Assembly: GCF_009184865.1 (NCBI RefSeq)
Contig: NZ_CP045096.1
Span: forward strand, 5,146,001-5,210,000
DNA from: Streptomyces phaeolivaceus
GTDB lineage: Bacteria > Actinomycetota > Actinomycetes > Streptomycetales > Streptomycetaceae
DNA: 64,000 nt
Direction: 5' to 3'
The translations under genes were made by a program, and so were the position numbers. The notes beneath the pieces are model-generated. The model was not told the origin of the DNA, made no database searches, and saw nothing but the letters and a program-made list of their open reading frames with translations. Of the stretch, positions 40,374 through 49,520 are shown one piece after another. Position 1 is the stretch's first letter. Each line of letters begins with the position of its first letter.

Positions 40374-40392
40374 GCCACGGAACGACCGTGGC
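40374..40392 (+). promoter_or_regulatory. Leader hairpin upstream of rpsF
   Basis: GCCACGG and CCGTGGC enclose five bases (AACGA), ending 13 bases before the rpsF ribosome site. Autoregulation of rpsF leaders by S6:S18 is known in many bacteria. Whether this hairpin has that motif needs structural comparison. Confidence 0.4.
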
Positions 40393-40420
40393 CGCTGAGT
40401 CCAAAGGAGGTGGGTTCCAC

Positions 40421-40711
40421 ATGCGTCACTACGAGGTGATGGTCATCCTCGACCCCGATCTGGAGGAGCGCGCTGTCGCCCCCCTGATCGAGAACTTCCT
40501 CTCCGTCGTCCGTGAGGGCAACGGAAAGGTCGAGAAGGTCGACACCTGGGGCCGTCGTCGTCTCTCGTACGAGATCAAGAAGAAGCCTGAGGGCATCTAC
40601 TCGGTCATCGACCTGCAGGCCGAGCCTGCGGTCGTCAAGGAGCTCGACCGCCAGATGAACCTGAACGAGTCGGTCCTCCGGACCAAGGTCCTCCGCCCCG
40701 AGACCCACTGA
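40421..40711 (+). CDS. rpsF: 30S ribosomal protein S6
   Basis: 96-aa small-subunit protein that pairs with S18. It starts [19 protein letters not shown] after a near-perfect [28 protein letters not shown] is the family's central strand. It ends VLRPETH without the long acidic tail of E. coli S6. First gene of rpsF-ssb-rpsR-rplI. Confidence 0.98.
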   Translation: MRHYEVMVILDPDLEERAVAPLIENFLSVVREGNGKVEKVDTWGRRRLSYEIKKKPEGIYSVIDLQAEPAVVKELDRQMNLNESVLRTKVLRPETH

Positions 40712-40788
40712 GCTCTCCCGCTCAGTCGATCCCGGGATCCGAGTAGCAGCACAAGCAGCCAGCAGCAAACCCGCCGAGAGGTTCCCCC

Positions 40789-41394
40789 ATGGCAGGCGAG
40801 ACCGTCATCACGGTCGTCGGCAATCTTGTCGACGACCCCGAGCTGCGCTTCACCCCTTCCGGTGCGGCGGTCGCGAAGTTCCGTGTCGCGTCCACCCCCC
40901 GCACCTTCGACCGTCAGACCAATGAGTGGAAGGACGGCGAGAGCCTGTTCCTGACCTGCTCGGTCTGGCGTCAGGCGGCGGAGAACGTCGCCGAGTCGCT
41001 CCAGCGAGGCATGCGCGTCATCGTGCAGGGCCGGCTGAAGCAGCGGTCCTACGAGGACCGTGAGGGCGTCAAGCGCACGGTCTACGAGCTGGACGTCGAG
41101 GAAGTCGGCGCCAGCCTGCGCAGTGCCACGGCCAAGGTCACCAAGACCGCCGCGGGTGGCCGCGGTGGCCAGGGTGGTTACGGCGGCGGCAACGGCGGTG
41201 GCCAGGGTGGCGGCGGCTGGGGCGGAGGCCCCGGCGGCGGTCAGCAGGGCGGCGGCGCTCCCGCCGACGACCCGTGGGCCAGCGGCGCTCCCGCCGGTGG
41301 CAACCAGGGCGGCGGCGGAGGCGGCGGTTGGGGCGGAAGCTCCGGCGGCGGCGGTGGCGGTGGCGGCGGCTACTCGGACGAGCCCCCCTTCTAG
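40789..41394 (+). CDS. ssb: Single-stranded DNA-binding protein
   Basis: 201 aa. The N-terminal OB fold (residues 1-110: [50 protein letters not shown]) binds single-stranded DNA as a tetramer. The linker (about 120-195) is almost pure Gly with Trp, Gln and Pro. The acidic tip SDEPPF is the protein-interaction peptide. Streptomyces usually have two SSBs; this one, in the ribosomal operon, is the essential SsbA type. Confidence 0.97.
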   Translation: MAGETVITVVGNLVDDPELRFTPSGAAVAKFRVASTPRTFDRQTNEWKDGESLFLTCSVWRQAAENVAESLQRGMRVIVQGRLKQRSYEDREGVKRTVYELDVEEVGASLRSATAKVTKTAAGGRGGQGGYGGGNGGGQGGGGWGGGPGGGQQGGGAPADDPWASGAPAGGNQGGGGGGGWGGSSGGGGGGGGGYSDEPPF

Positions 41395-41476
41395 GACCCC
41401 TGAGGCCGGATCACCGGTCTTCGAGGTCGAGGGCGGGGTCGTACCCCAAACTTCTTGATCACACAGGAGATACACC

Positions 41477-41713
41477 ATGGCGAAGCCGCCTGTGCGCAAG
41501 CCGAAGAAGAAGGTCTGCGCTTTCTGCAAGGACAAGGTCACGTACGTGGACTACAAGGACACGAACATGCTGCGGAAGTTCATTTCCGACCGCGGCAAGA
41601 TCCGTGCCCGCCGCGTGACCGGCAATTGCACGCAGCACCAGCGTGACGTCGCCACGGCCGTCAAGAACAGCCGTGAGATGGCGCTGCTGCCCTACACGTC
41701 CACCGCGCGATAA
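41477..41713 (+). CDS. rpsR: 30S ribosomal protein S18 (cysteine-containing form)
   Basis: 78 aa, [20 protein letters not shown]. It has the zinc-ribbon-type cysteines (Cys14, Cys17 and a later Cys in GNCTQHQ), the C+ form. A cysteine-free paralogue used under zinc limitation often exists elsewhere in Streptomyces genomes. The core [19 protein letters not shown] is the S18 signature. Confidence 0.97.
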   Translation: MAKPPVRKPKKKVCAFCKDKVTYVDYKDTNMLRKFISDRGKIRARRVTGNCTQHQRDVATAVKNSREMALLPYTSTAR

Positions 41714-41731
41714 GGGAAGGGTGACCGACAC

Positions 41732-42178
41732 ATGAAGATCATCCTCACCCACGAGGTCTCTGGCCTTGGCGCTGCCGGCGACGTCGTCGACGTCAAGGAC
41801 GGCTACGCTCGCAACTACCTGATCCCGCGGAAGTTCGCTATCCGCTGGACCAAGGGCGGCGAGAAGGACGTCGAGCAGATCCGTCGTGCTCGCAAGATCC
41901 ACGAGATTCAGACCATCGAGCAGGCCAACCAGGTCAAGGGCCAGCTCGAGGCCGTCAAGGTCCGTCTGGCTGTCCGCTCCGGCGACGCCGGTCGTCTCTT
42001 CGGTTCCGTCACCCCCGCCGACATCGCTTCCGCGATCAAGGCTTCCGGTGGCCCCGAGGTCGACAAGCGCCGCATCGAACTGACCTCTCCGATCAAGACG
42101 CTGGGCGCTCACGAGACGTCCGTGCGTCTGCACCCCGAGGTTGCCGCCAAGGTCAACATCGAGGTCATCGCGGCCTAA
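41732..42178 (+). CDS. rplI: 50S ribosomal protein L9
   Basis: 148-aa two-domain protein. The N-terminal domain ([36 protein letters not shown]) and the C-terminal rRNA-binding domain ([40 protein letters not shown]) are joined by a long helix. Last gene of the rpsF operon, followed by a strong terminator. Confidence 0.98.
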   Translation: MKIILTHEVSGLGAAGDVVDVKDGYARNYLIPRKFAIRWTKGGEKDVEQIRRARKIHEIQTIEQANQVKGQLEAVKVRLAVRSGDAGRLFGSVTPADIASAIKASGGPEVDKRRIELTSPIKTLGAHETSVRLHPEVAAKVNIEVIAA

Positions 42179-42199
42179 GGGTCGTGCTCGCTGAAGCGA

Positions 42200-42240
42200 C
42201 GTGTGGGGCCGCACCCTGTGATGGGGTGCGGCCCCACACG
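42200..42240 (+). terminator. rpsF-rplI operon terminator
   Basis: A perfect 17-bp stem (arm CGTGTGGGGCCGCACCC) and a 7-base loop, then CTTGTC, 22 bp after rplI. Confidence 0.88.
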
Positions 42241-42297
42241 CTTGTCGAGCCCTCGGTGACGAGACGTGGATCGGCTCAGGATGCCCACGGGGCGGTT

Positions 42298-42311
42298 GTT
42301 TCACGTGAAAC
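42298..42311. promoter_or_regulatory. parS site 10
   Basis: Exact match in the convergent gap between rplI and the MATE gene. Confidence 0.95.
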
Positions 42312-42330
42312 ACGGCGAATCCGGGGCGAT

Positions 42331-42344
42331 GTTTCACGTGAAAC
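42331..42344. promoter_or_regulatory. parS site 11
   Basis: Exact match, 33 bp from site 10 centre to centre (about three helical turns). The last parS seen in the window. Confidence 0.95.
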
Positions 42345-42367
42345 AACGCCGGGCTCAGCTCCTGCTC

Positions 42368-43705
42368 TCAGCGCGTTGCTCCGGTGACGATCCAGAGGCC
42401 GGAACGGGACCGCAGCCAGAGAGTCAGCATACGGGTCGCCATCATCAGCGTCATGGCGCCCCAGAGGGCGGTCAGACCACCGCCGAGGGTGGGAACGAGC
42501 AGCGCGGCCGGGATGAAGATCGCCAGGGTCAGCAGCATGGCTCGGGCGAGATAGGGACCGTCTCCCGCGCCCATGAGTATGCCGTCGAGCACGAAGACGA
42601 TCCCGGAGATCGGCTGGGCGAGTGCCACCACGATCAGAGCGGGAAGCGCGGCTTCCTGCACTGTCGGATCGTCCGTGAAGAGAGGGATGAACACGGGGCG
42701 GGCGAGGATCACCAGTAGGCCGAGTACGGCACCTGTGGCGATCCCCCACTGCACCATCCGGCGGCAGGCCTCGCGTGCTCCCTGGGTATCGCCTGCGCCG
42801 AGGTAGCGGCCGATGATGGCCTGCCCGGCGATGGCGATCGCGTCCAGGGCGAAGGCGAGCAGGCTCCAGAGCGAGAGGATGATCTGGTGCGCGGCGATGT
42901 CCTTGTCCCCGAGCCGGGCGGCGACCGCAGTGGCGATCATGAGGACAGCTCGCAGCGAGAGCGTACGGACCAGCAGGGGGACTCCTGCCTGGGCCGAGGC
43001 GCGTATGCCGGCTGCGTTCGGCCGCAATGAGGCGCCGTGTCTGCGTGCACCGCGGATGACGACGTAGAGGTAAGCGACAGCCATGCCGGCCTGGGCGATG
43101 ACCGTGCCCCAGGCGGATCCCGCGATGCCCAGATCGGCGCCGTAGACGAGGCCTACGTTCAGGGCGCCGTTGGCGATGAAGCCCGCCACGGCGACGTACA
43201 GAGGGGTCTTCGTGTCCTGGAGGCCGCGCAGTACGCCGGTGGCGGCGAGAACGACGAGCATGGCCGGGATGCCGAGCGCCGAGATCCGCAGATAGGTCGT
43301 GGCGTAAGGGGCCGCGGTGTCCGAGGAGCCGAAGAGAGCCACGAGGGTGGGTGCGGTGGGAATGACGACGGCCACGACGGCCGCGCCCAGTAGCAGGGCG
43401 AGCCAGATGCTGTCCATGCCCTGGCGGATGGCGGCCCGCAGATCTCCGGCTCCGACGCGCCGGGCGACGGCGGCCGTGGTGGCGTAGGCCAGGAAGACGA
43501 AGACACTCACGGCGGTGACGAGGAGTGCGGAAGCGATCCCGAGACCGGCCAGTTGCGCCGTGCCGAGGTGGCCGACGACAGCCGTGTCGACCATCAGGAA
43601 GAGAGGCTCGGCGACGAGCGCGCCGAAGGCGGGAACGGCCAGCGTGACGATCTCGCGATCATGTCGACGTCGGGTGGCCCTGGGGGTCACGGGAGCCTGT
43701 GTCAT
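42368..43705 (-). CDS. MATE family efflux transporter
   Basis: 445-aa multi-pass cation-coupled multidrug/toxin exporter of the DinF-like MATE branch. The ATG at 43705 follows AGGTGG. It has about 12 helices in two homologous halves. The first half begins IVTLAVPAFGALVAEPLFLMVDTAVVGHLG, the DinF/MATE hallmark. The second starts near VPLLVRTLSLRAVLMIATAVAARLGDKDIAAHQIIL. Substrate unknown. It is placed between rplI and dnaB. Confidence 0.92.
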   Translation of the reverse strand: MTQAPVTPRATRRRHDREIVTLAVPAFGALVAEPLFLMVDTAVVGHLGTAQLAGLGIASALLVTAVSVFVFLAYATTAAVARRVGAGDLRAAIRQGMDSIWLALLLGAAVVAVVIPTAPTLVALFGSSDTAAPYATTYLRISALGIPAMLVVLAATGVLRGLQDTKTPLYVAVAGFIANGALNVGLVYGADLGIAGSAWGTVIAQAGMAVAYLYVVIRGARRHGASLRPNAAGIRASAQAGVPLLVRTLSLRAVLMIATAVAARLGDKDIAAHQIILSLWSLLAFALDAIAIAGQAIIGRYLGAGDTQGAREACRRMVQWGIATGAVLGLLVILARPVFIPLFTDDPTVQEAALPALIVVALAQPISGIVFVLDGILMGAGDGPYLARAMLLTLAIFIPAALLVPTLGGGLTALWGAMTLMMATRMLTLWLRSRSGLWIVTGATR

Positions 43706-43893
43706 GACCACCTATCCAACCTTCCACAGGTAATAGATGAAGTAAGTCAGTGACCATTACATCATGCCTCGTCGGGTGCGCTCTCGTGCACTGACTGTGA
43801 TGATCTTGATCCGGTCGAGGAAGTTTTTCTTCTGCACAGCCGGTGGATGGTAAAGATGCAGGTCAGATGGGGTGCGACGAAAAGAGCGAGGTC

Positions 43894-43982
43894 TTGTTCA
43901 CAGGGCTGTCCACCGAGTCGTGCACAGGTTTCGCGGGGTTCTCCACAGCATCTGGGCCGTCGTCCACATGGCCTGTGGATAA
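43894..43982. promoter_or_regulatory. DnaA-box cluster upstream of dnaB
   Basis: Within 90 bp: TTGTTCACA (43894-43902), TTCTCCACA (43939-43947), TCGTCCACA (43960-43968) and TGTGGATAA (43974-43982, complement of the classic TTATCCACA). Weaker copies lie at 43906 and 43918. This is in the 460-bp MATE-dnaB divergent region, which otherwise has no gene. Similarity seen; binding is inferred. Confidence 0.6.
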
Positions 43983-44163
43983 CCAGATTGGCTGACGGTG
44001 CCGACGGGCCTACGGTGGTGCGGCGCCCGTTCCTCGGCAGATCACGAAAAGCTCGCAAAACCGACGCGCCAGAACCGGAGTTGGGCCTCTTATTTGTCAG
44101 TGTCGTGCCGTAGAAATGAGAAGCACGGCGAGGTCCGCTCGGCGGACGGGAGGAGGTCGCTCG

Positions 44164-45639
44164 GTGAGCATTTCCGAGCCCCTGGACGACCCGTGGGCCG
44201 ACAGCGGGCCCAGTGATCGTCTGCCCTCTTCCCGCCGCCGTGACGACGGCGGCCGGAGCAGGGACGACCGGCACGACCGCGGCCGGGACAACGGGGAGTG
44301 GGAGGGCGGAGGCTCGGCCTTCGAGCGCGTCCCACCCCAGGACCTCGACGCCGAGCAGTCGGTTCTCGGCGGCATGCTGCTGTCCAAGGACGCCATCGCC
44401 GACGTGGTGGAGATCCTCAAGGGCCCCGACTTCTACAAGCCGGCGCACGAGACCATCTATCAGGCGATCCTCGACATCTACGCCAAGGGCGAGCCCGCCG
44501 ACCCCATCACCATCGCCGCCGAACTCACCAAGCGCGGCGAGATCACCAAGGTCGGCGGCGCCTCCTATCTGCATACCCTCGTCCAGACCGTGCCCACGGC
44601 GGCGAACGCCGAGTACTACGCGGAGATCGTCCACGAGCGCGCCGTTCTGCGCCGCCTGGTCGAGGCCGGCACCCGAATCACCCAGATGGGATATGCGGCC
44701 GACGACGACGTCGACGAGATCGTCAACAGAGCCCAGGCCGAGATCTTCGCGGTCACCGAGCAGCGCACCACCGAGGACTATCTGCCCCTCGGCGACATCA
44801 TGGAGGGCGCGCTCGACGAGATCGAGGCGATCGGTTCACGTTCGGGGGAGATGACCGGTGTGCCGACCGGCTTCACCGACCTCGATCAGCTCACCAACGG
44901 CCTCCACCCAGGTCAGATGATCATCATTGCGGCCCGTCCCGCCATGGGTAAGTCCACCCTGGCGCTGGACTTCGCGCGCGCTTGTTCGATCAAGCACAAC
45001 ATGCCGAGCGTGATCTTCTCGCTCGAAATGGGTCGCAACGAGATCGCGATGCGTCTGCTGTCGGCCGAGGCACGCGTGGCCCTGCACCACATGCGCTCCG
45101 GCACGATGACGGACGAGGACTGGACGCGGCTGGCCCGCCGGATGCCGGACGTCTCGGCCGCGCCGCTCTACATCGACGACTCCCCGAACCTGTCGATGAT
45201 GGAGATCCGCGCCAAGTGCCGACGGCTGAAGCAGCGCAACGACCTGAAGCTCGTGATCATCGACTATCTGCAGCTCATGCAGTCCGGTGGCAAGCGATCC
45301 GAGAGCCGTCAGCAGGAAGTCTCGGACATGTCGCGAAACCTGAAGCTGCTGGCCAAGGAGCTGGAGCTGCCGGTGATCGCGCTCTCCCAGCTCAACCGTG
45401 GTCCCGAGCAGCGCACGGACAAGAAGCCCATGGTCTCCGACCTGCGTGAGTCGGGATCGATCGAGCAGGACGCGGACATGGTGATCCTGTTGCACCGCGA
45501 GGACGCGTACGAGAAGGAGTCGCCGCGCGCCGGCGAGGCCGACATCATCGTCGGCAAGCACCGTAACGGCCCGACGGCCACGATCACGGTCGCCTTCCAG
45601 GGCCACTACTCACGGTTCGTGGACATGGCACAGACCTGA
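44164..45639 (+). CDS. dnaB: Replicative DNA helicase DnaB
   Basis: Hexameric 5'-3' helicase at the replication fork, 491 aa from the GTG at 44164 with GGAGGT upstream. The first 50 residues are polar and disordered. The N-terminal domain begins VPPQDLDAEQSVLGGMLLS. The RecA-like motor has Walker A ARPAMGKST, Walker B LKLVIIDYLQLM, ELPVIALSQLNRGPEQR and DADMVILLHRED. No intein is present. Upstream lies a DnaA-box cluster. Ten bases after its stop a Tn7-like left end begins. Confidence 0.97.
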   Translation: MSISEPLDDPWADSGPSDRLPSSRRRDDGGRSRDDRHDRGRDNGEWEGGGSAFERVPPQDLDAEQSVLGGMLLSKDAIADVVEILKGPDFYKPAHETIYQAILDIYAKGEPADPITIAAELTKRGEITKVGGASYLHTLVQTVPTAANAEYYAEIVHERAVLRRLVEAGTRITQMGYAADDDVDEIVNRAQAEIFAVTEQRTTEDYLPLGDIMEGALDEIEAIGSRSGEMTGVPTGFTDLDQLTNGLHPGQMIIIAARPAMGKSTLALDFARACSIKHNMPSVIFSLEMGRNEIAMRLLSAEARVALHHMRSGTMTDEDWTRLARRMPDVSAAPLYIDDSPNLSMMEIRAKCRRLKQRNDLKLVIIDYLQLMQSGGKRSESRQQEVSDMSRNLKLLAKELELPVIALSQLNRGPEQRTDKKPMVSDLRESGSIEQDADMVILLHREDAYEKESPRAGEADIIVGKHRNGPTATITVAFQGHYSRFVDMAQT

Positions 45640-45649
45640 CCCGGGGAAA

Positions 45650-45876
45650 TGTAGGGTCTCAGATTTCGTGGCACAGTCTCAGCCGCGATGGCACAACGGT
45701 GGCACTTATGCCGCCATCGTGAGACTCCCTGGTCGGAGCTGTCCGGTCTCAGTGAAGCGGGGCCTGTCGCACTCATCTGCGTGCTGACCGTGCCGTGTAC
45801 GGGGCGGGGACAGGTTTGAGTGAGACGGTGTCCCGCTTTGGGGTGGCTCTTGTCTCGCTACAGGTGGCTTGTCTCA
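45650..45876. repeat. Left-end repeats of the Tn7-like element
   Basis: GTCTCA occurs at 45656, 45676, 45746 and 45871, and the complement TGAGAC at 45720 and 45821. That is six copies in 221 bp, far above chance. Such repeated motifs are what TnsB-type transposases bind at an element end. The outermost TGT matches Tn7-family termini. The adjoining 230 bp before tnsA hold no other gene. Confidence 0.6.
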
Positions 45877-45898
45877 TTTCAGTGGACATCGTCCTGGT

Positions 45899-46648
45899 GT
45901 GGATGATCAGGGGAAGTCGCAGAGCGGCAGGCACAGGGCAGTCGATTTCGAGGTGGCCTGGGTTCAGGGCGGGGTCGAGGTACGCGGGTCGCTGGCGGAC
46001 GTGACGGAGCTGGCCTTCGAGGAGGCCGATCCGGTACGGGAGTTCCCGTCGTACCGGGGGCAGAGGAACTTTCCGGGCTTGTACTGGGCGGCCACGATGC
46101 TGCGGCACGTGGGGTTCGAGTCCTGGCTGGAGCGGGATCATGCGATCTCGATGGACTTCGACCCGCGCGTCATGTGGTTCGCGTCGCAGCCGTTCTGGCT
46201 GTCCTGGACGTCGCCGGAGGGGGTGCGGCTGTCCCACGCGCCGGACTACTTCGCCCGGCGGACCGACGGAACGGCCGTGGTGGTGGACTGCCGGCCGGAG
46301 GCTCGCCGGAGCAAGCCGAGGGACCTGGCCAAGTTCGCCGGTACGCAGATGGCGTGCGAGGCCGTGGGCTGGGACTTCCAGCTCGTGGGCGAGATCGACC
46401 GGGTGCGGGTGGCGAACCTGCGGTGGCTTGCCGGGTTTCGTCATCCGCGTTTCGCCCAGGCCGGGTTGGAGGAAGTGGTCGGGGCCGCCTTCGCCGTTCC
46501 AGGACCACTGGTGGGCCAGGCAGCGCAGGTCGGTGACCCGATCCTGGTGCTGCCGGTCGTCTTTCATCTGCTGTGGTGCGGACGGCTGACGACAGACCTG
46601 TCGCGCCCCTTGGGTGATCACTCTTTGGTGAGCCGGGTGGAGGGCTGA
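45899..46648 (+). CDS. tnsA: TnsA-like transposase endonuclease subunit
   Basis: About 249 aa from the GTG at 45899; the start is uncertain because no ribosome site is clear. It is a heteromeric transposase endonuclease subunit that would cut the 5' strand at transposon ends. Conserved segments: REFPSYRGQRNFPGLYWAAT, VGFESWLERDHAISMDFDP with the acidic catalytic Glu, and HAPDYFARRTDGTAVVVDCRPE with the catalytic Asp. The usual E-x-K of PDDEXK nucleases is replaced by VDCRP, as in other actinobacterial TnsA-like proteins I know. The stop overlaps the tnsB start by one base (TGATG). Confidence 0.8.
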   Translation: MDDQGKSQSGRHRAVDFEVAWVQGGVEVRGSLADVTELAFEEADPVREFPSYRGQRNFPGLYWAATMLRHVGFESWLERDHAISMDFDPRVMWFASQPFWLSWTSPEGVRLSHAPDYFARRTDGTAVVVDCRPEARRSKPRDLAKFAGTQMACEAVGWDFQLVGEIDRVRVANLRWLAGFRHPRFAQAGLEEVVGAAFAVPGPLVGQAAQVGDPILVLPVVFHLLWCGRLTTDLSRPLGDHSLVSRVEG

Positions 46649-48696
46649 TGACCGAGCACGAGCGGCCCAAGGGCGTGTTGCGGGTGGGCGACCGTGTCCG
46701 GTTCGAGGACCGGGTCCACACAGTGGTGGGTCTGTCGGGCACGACGGTCCGCCTGCTCGACGAGCACAACAGCGCGAGCATGGTGATGTTCGCCCACCTG
46801 ATGGCGTCAGAAGGGTTCGAGCTGCTGGACTCAACGGCACCCACGCCGGGGCTTCCGCCCTTCGGCCTGTTGGACACCGTTCCCGAAGTGGCCCTGCGCA
46901 AGGCCCGGTTCTATGAGAAGCACCTGATCGAGGTGGAGACCGGGCTCCCTCCCGAGGCGCCGAAGGGAGCTGTTCCTCGGCCTGAGTACGACCCGCAGTG
47001 GCGAACCGTGAACGAACGCGTCGTGGCCAAAGCGGCCGAGTTGACCGCAGCAGGCAACGAGGTGTCGGACCGGACCCTGTTCCGGCTGAGGTCGAAGTGG
47101 CGGGACGAGGGGCTCTGGGGGCTGGTGGACCGGCGAGCCACCCGGCTGTCCATGGCGCCGGGCATCGGGCGGGTGGACGAGCGCCTGGTCGAGGCGGTGC
47201 TGGAGGTCCTGACCGCGCAGGAGGATTCCTCGTCGGGGACCCGCACCCGCGTGATCCGGCTGGCCGAGAAACTCGTCGCCGAGCGGCACGGGGAGGGCAC
47301 GGTCCCACTGCCGTCGAGGGCGACGTACTTCCGGCTGCTCAAGTCGCTTTCCGAGGGGCGTCACAGCTTCGGGGCGGCCACGACCCGGCGCTCTCTGGCC
47401 GGGCGCCCGGAGGCTCCGTTCACTCCGACGCTGGCCGCCAGGCCCGGTGAGGTGGTGCAGATCGACACCACTCCGCTGGACGTGCTGGCCGTCCTGGACG
47501 ACGGCGTGACCGGCCGGGTTGAGCTGACGATCGCGGTCGATGTCGCCTCGCGCACCATCTGCGCGGCGATCCTGCGTCCGGCCGGAACGAAGGCCGTGGA
47601 TGCCGCACTGCTGCTGGCGCGGATGCTGGTGCCCGAACCGATGCGGCCCGGCTGGTCGGACGCCCTGCGGATGTCCGCCTCGCTGATCCCGCACGCCCGG
47701 CTGATGAGCGTGGATGCCCGTCTGGAGCACGCCGCGGCACGTCCGGTGATCGTCCCGGACACGATCATCGTGGACCGGGGCAAGGTCTTCGTCTCGGACA
47801 CGTTCGTCGCGGCCTGCCGTTCGCTGGGCATGTCCTTCCAGCCCGCACGGCCGGCCACGCCGACGGACAAGGGAATCGTGGAACGGACTTTCGAATCGAT
47901 CAACACGCTGTTCTGCCAGCATGTCGCTGGATATGTCGGCTCCGACACCACCCGCCGCGGCCGCGACGTCCAGGCGGTCTGGACGATCGCGGAACTTGCC
48001 GATCTCTTCCACGAGTGGGTTATCGCCCGGTGGCAGACCCGACCGCACGATGCTCTGCGCAGTCCGTTCCTGCCGGGCAAGGCCCTCTCGCCGAACGAGG
48101 TCTACGCCATGCTGGTCTCCCGCACCGGCTACCTGCCGGTCTGTCTCGACGGTGACGACTACATCGAGTTGCTGCCCGTCGAGTGGCGGAAGATCAACGA
48201 CTACGGCATCACGCTCGACTACCGCACCTACGACTGCCGGGAGTTGGGCTCCTACCGGCGCCAGCCGTCCGGAGTGGACACCAAGGGCAACCTATGGGAG
48301 GTCCATTACGACCCCTACGACCTCTCGCATGTCTGGGTACGCGACACCCGGGCCGGAGGCTGGATCACCGTTCCCTGGACCCGGCTGGGCACGGTCTCCG
48401 CGCCGTTCGCCGACTTCACCTGGCGCCATGCCCGAGCCGTGCTGGCCGCCAAGGGCGCCGACGACTCCGACGAGGACGCCATCGCCGTCGTCATCGATGA
48501 CCTGCTGACCCGCGCCGGGAGCGGGCCCGACCGGCGCATCGCCGCCCGCACCAAGGCGGCAACTGCCGTTCCCGCGCTGCCGCAGGCACGGCGCGAACCC
48601 CAGCCGGAGACGGACGAGGAACCTGACGGCGAGGGCGAGATCGCCCAGGTCATCCCGTTCGGTGTGTTCGATGCCTTCACCGATGGGAGTCGCTGA
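46648..48696 (+). CDS. tnsB: TnsB/Mu-type DDE transposase
   Basis: 682 aa. It contains an N-terminal DNA-binding region with helix-turn-helix character (VSDRTLFRLRSKWRDEGLWGLVDRR), then the RNase H-like core with the DDE triad Asp273 (VVQIDTTPLDV), Asp376 (TIIVDRGKVFVS) and Glu412 (DKGIVERTFESI). The last two have the classic D-35-E spacing. The Mu-type C-terminal beta-barrel follows (DYIELLPVEWRKINDYGITLDYRTYDCREL). All catalytic residues are present and the frame is intact. Its stop and the next start overlap by one base (TGATG). Confidence 0.9.
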   Translation: MTEHERPKGVLRVGDRVRFEDRVHTVVGLSGTTVRLLDEHNSASMVMFAHLMASEGFELLDSTAPTPGLPPFGLLDTVPEVALRKARFYEKHLIEVETGLPPEAPKGAVPRPEYDPQWRTVNERVVAKAAELTAAGNEVSDRTLFRLRSKWRDEGLWGLVDRRATRLSMAPGIGRVDERLVEAVLEVLTAQEDSSSGTRTRVIRLAEKLVAERHGEGTVPLPSRATYFRLLKSLSEGRHSFGAATTRRSLAGRPEAPFTPTLAARPGEVVQIDTTPLDVLAVLDDGVTGRVELTIAVDVASRTICAAILRPAGTKAVDAALLLARMLVPEPMRPGWSDALRMSASLIPHARLMSVDARLEHAAARPVIVPDTIIVDRGKVFVSDTFVAACRSLGMSFQPARPATPTDKGIVERTFESINTLFCQHVAGYVGSDTTRRGRDVQAVWTIAELADLFHEWVIARWQTRPHDALRSPFLPGKALSPNEVYAMLVSRTGYLPVCLDGDDYIELLPVEWRKINDYGITLDYRTYDCRELGSYRRQPSGVDTKGNLWEVHYDPYDLSHVWVRDTRAGGWITVPWTRLGTVSAPFADFTWRHARAVLAAKGADDSDEDAIAVVIDDLLTRAGSGPDRRIAARTKAATAVPALPQARREPQPETDEEPDGEGEIAQVIPFGVFDAFTDGSR

Positions 48697-49520
48697 TGAC
48701 GCACTTCCTGGAGCCGGAAGAGGTCGACCACCCGCTGACGACGAAGGAGGGCTGGACCGCCTTCACCGCGGAGGCCACCACTCCGCCGGCTGTCTTGGCG
48801 CCCGCGGCCCTGCAGCGGCTCAGCGAGGCGGAGCGAACCGCCTACGACCAGGCTCTGGAGGACTATCACGCGCAACTCGTCATCGTCTCCACGCCGACGA
48901 TCCGCCATGTCACCGCGACCGGACGCAAGCGCATCGTGCTCAACCGGCACCAGCACTCCGCGCGCCGCGGACTGATCGTCTCGGGCCCCGCCGGGACCGG
49001 GAAGACCACCGCCATCACTCAACTGGGCAAGAACTACGAACAGTTGGGACGGCGCCGCGGCGAGATCATGCCGGAATCCCTGCCGGTCGTCTACGTCACC
49101 GTCCCGCCCGCGGCCACCCCGAAAATGCTGGCCATCGAGTTCGCACGATTCATCGGCCTGCCGCTGCCCTCGCGCTTCAGCCAGGTCGAAGTGACCAACA
49201 AGGTCTGCGATCTGCTCTGCACCCTCGGCTGCCGTCTCGTGCTCATCGACGAACTGCACAATCTCGACATCGGTACGCGGGTGGGCGCCGAGGCATCCGA
49301 CCAGATCAAGTACCTGTCCGAGCGCATCCCCGCGACGTTCGTCCTGGCCGGCGTCGAGGGCACCGGACTATTCGCCGGACGCCGCGGCGGACAGATCGCC
49401 AGCCGTTACACCCTCATTCCCACCAGCCCGTTCCACCACAAGACCGAGGAACAGCGCGGCTCCTGGTGTTCTCTCGTGGTGACTTTGGAGGAGTCCCTGC
49501 GGCTGCGAGCCCACCGGCTG
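48696..49520 (+). pseudogene. tnsC: Truncated TnsC-like AAA+ ATPase (first copy)
   Basis: Starts at ATG 48696. About 275 residues look like TnsC: Walker A GPAGTGKT (97-104), Walker B CRLVLIDELHNL, sensor region ATFVLAGVEGTGLFAG, and RYTLIPTSPFHHKTEEQRGSW leading into a helical lid. At about 49510-49535 the homology stops and the frame continues as Arg-rich shadow translation to 50399. The expected C-terminal domain (lid and TniQ or TnsB contacts) is missing. The AAA+ core could still fold, but normal function is unlikely. Confidence 0.8.

Noticed and set aside
43712..44163. A gene between the MATE gene and dnaB
   Set aside because: Frames here lack ribosome sites and protein character; the region is better explained by DnaA boxes and two promoters.
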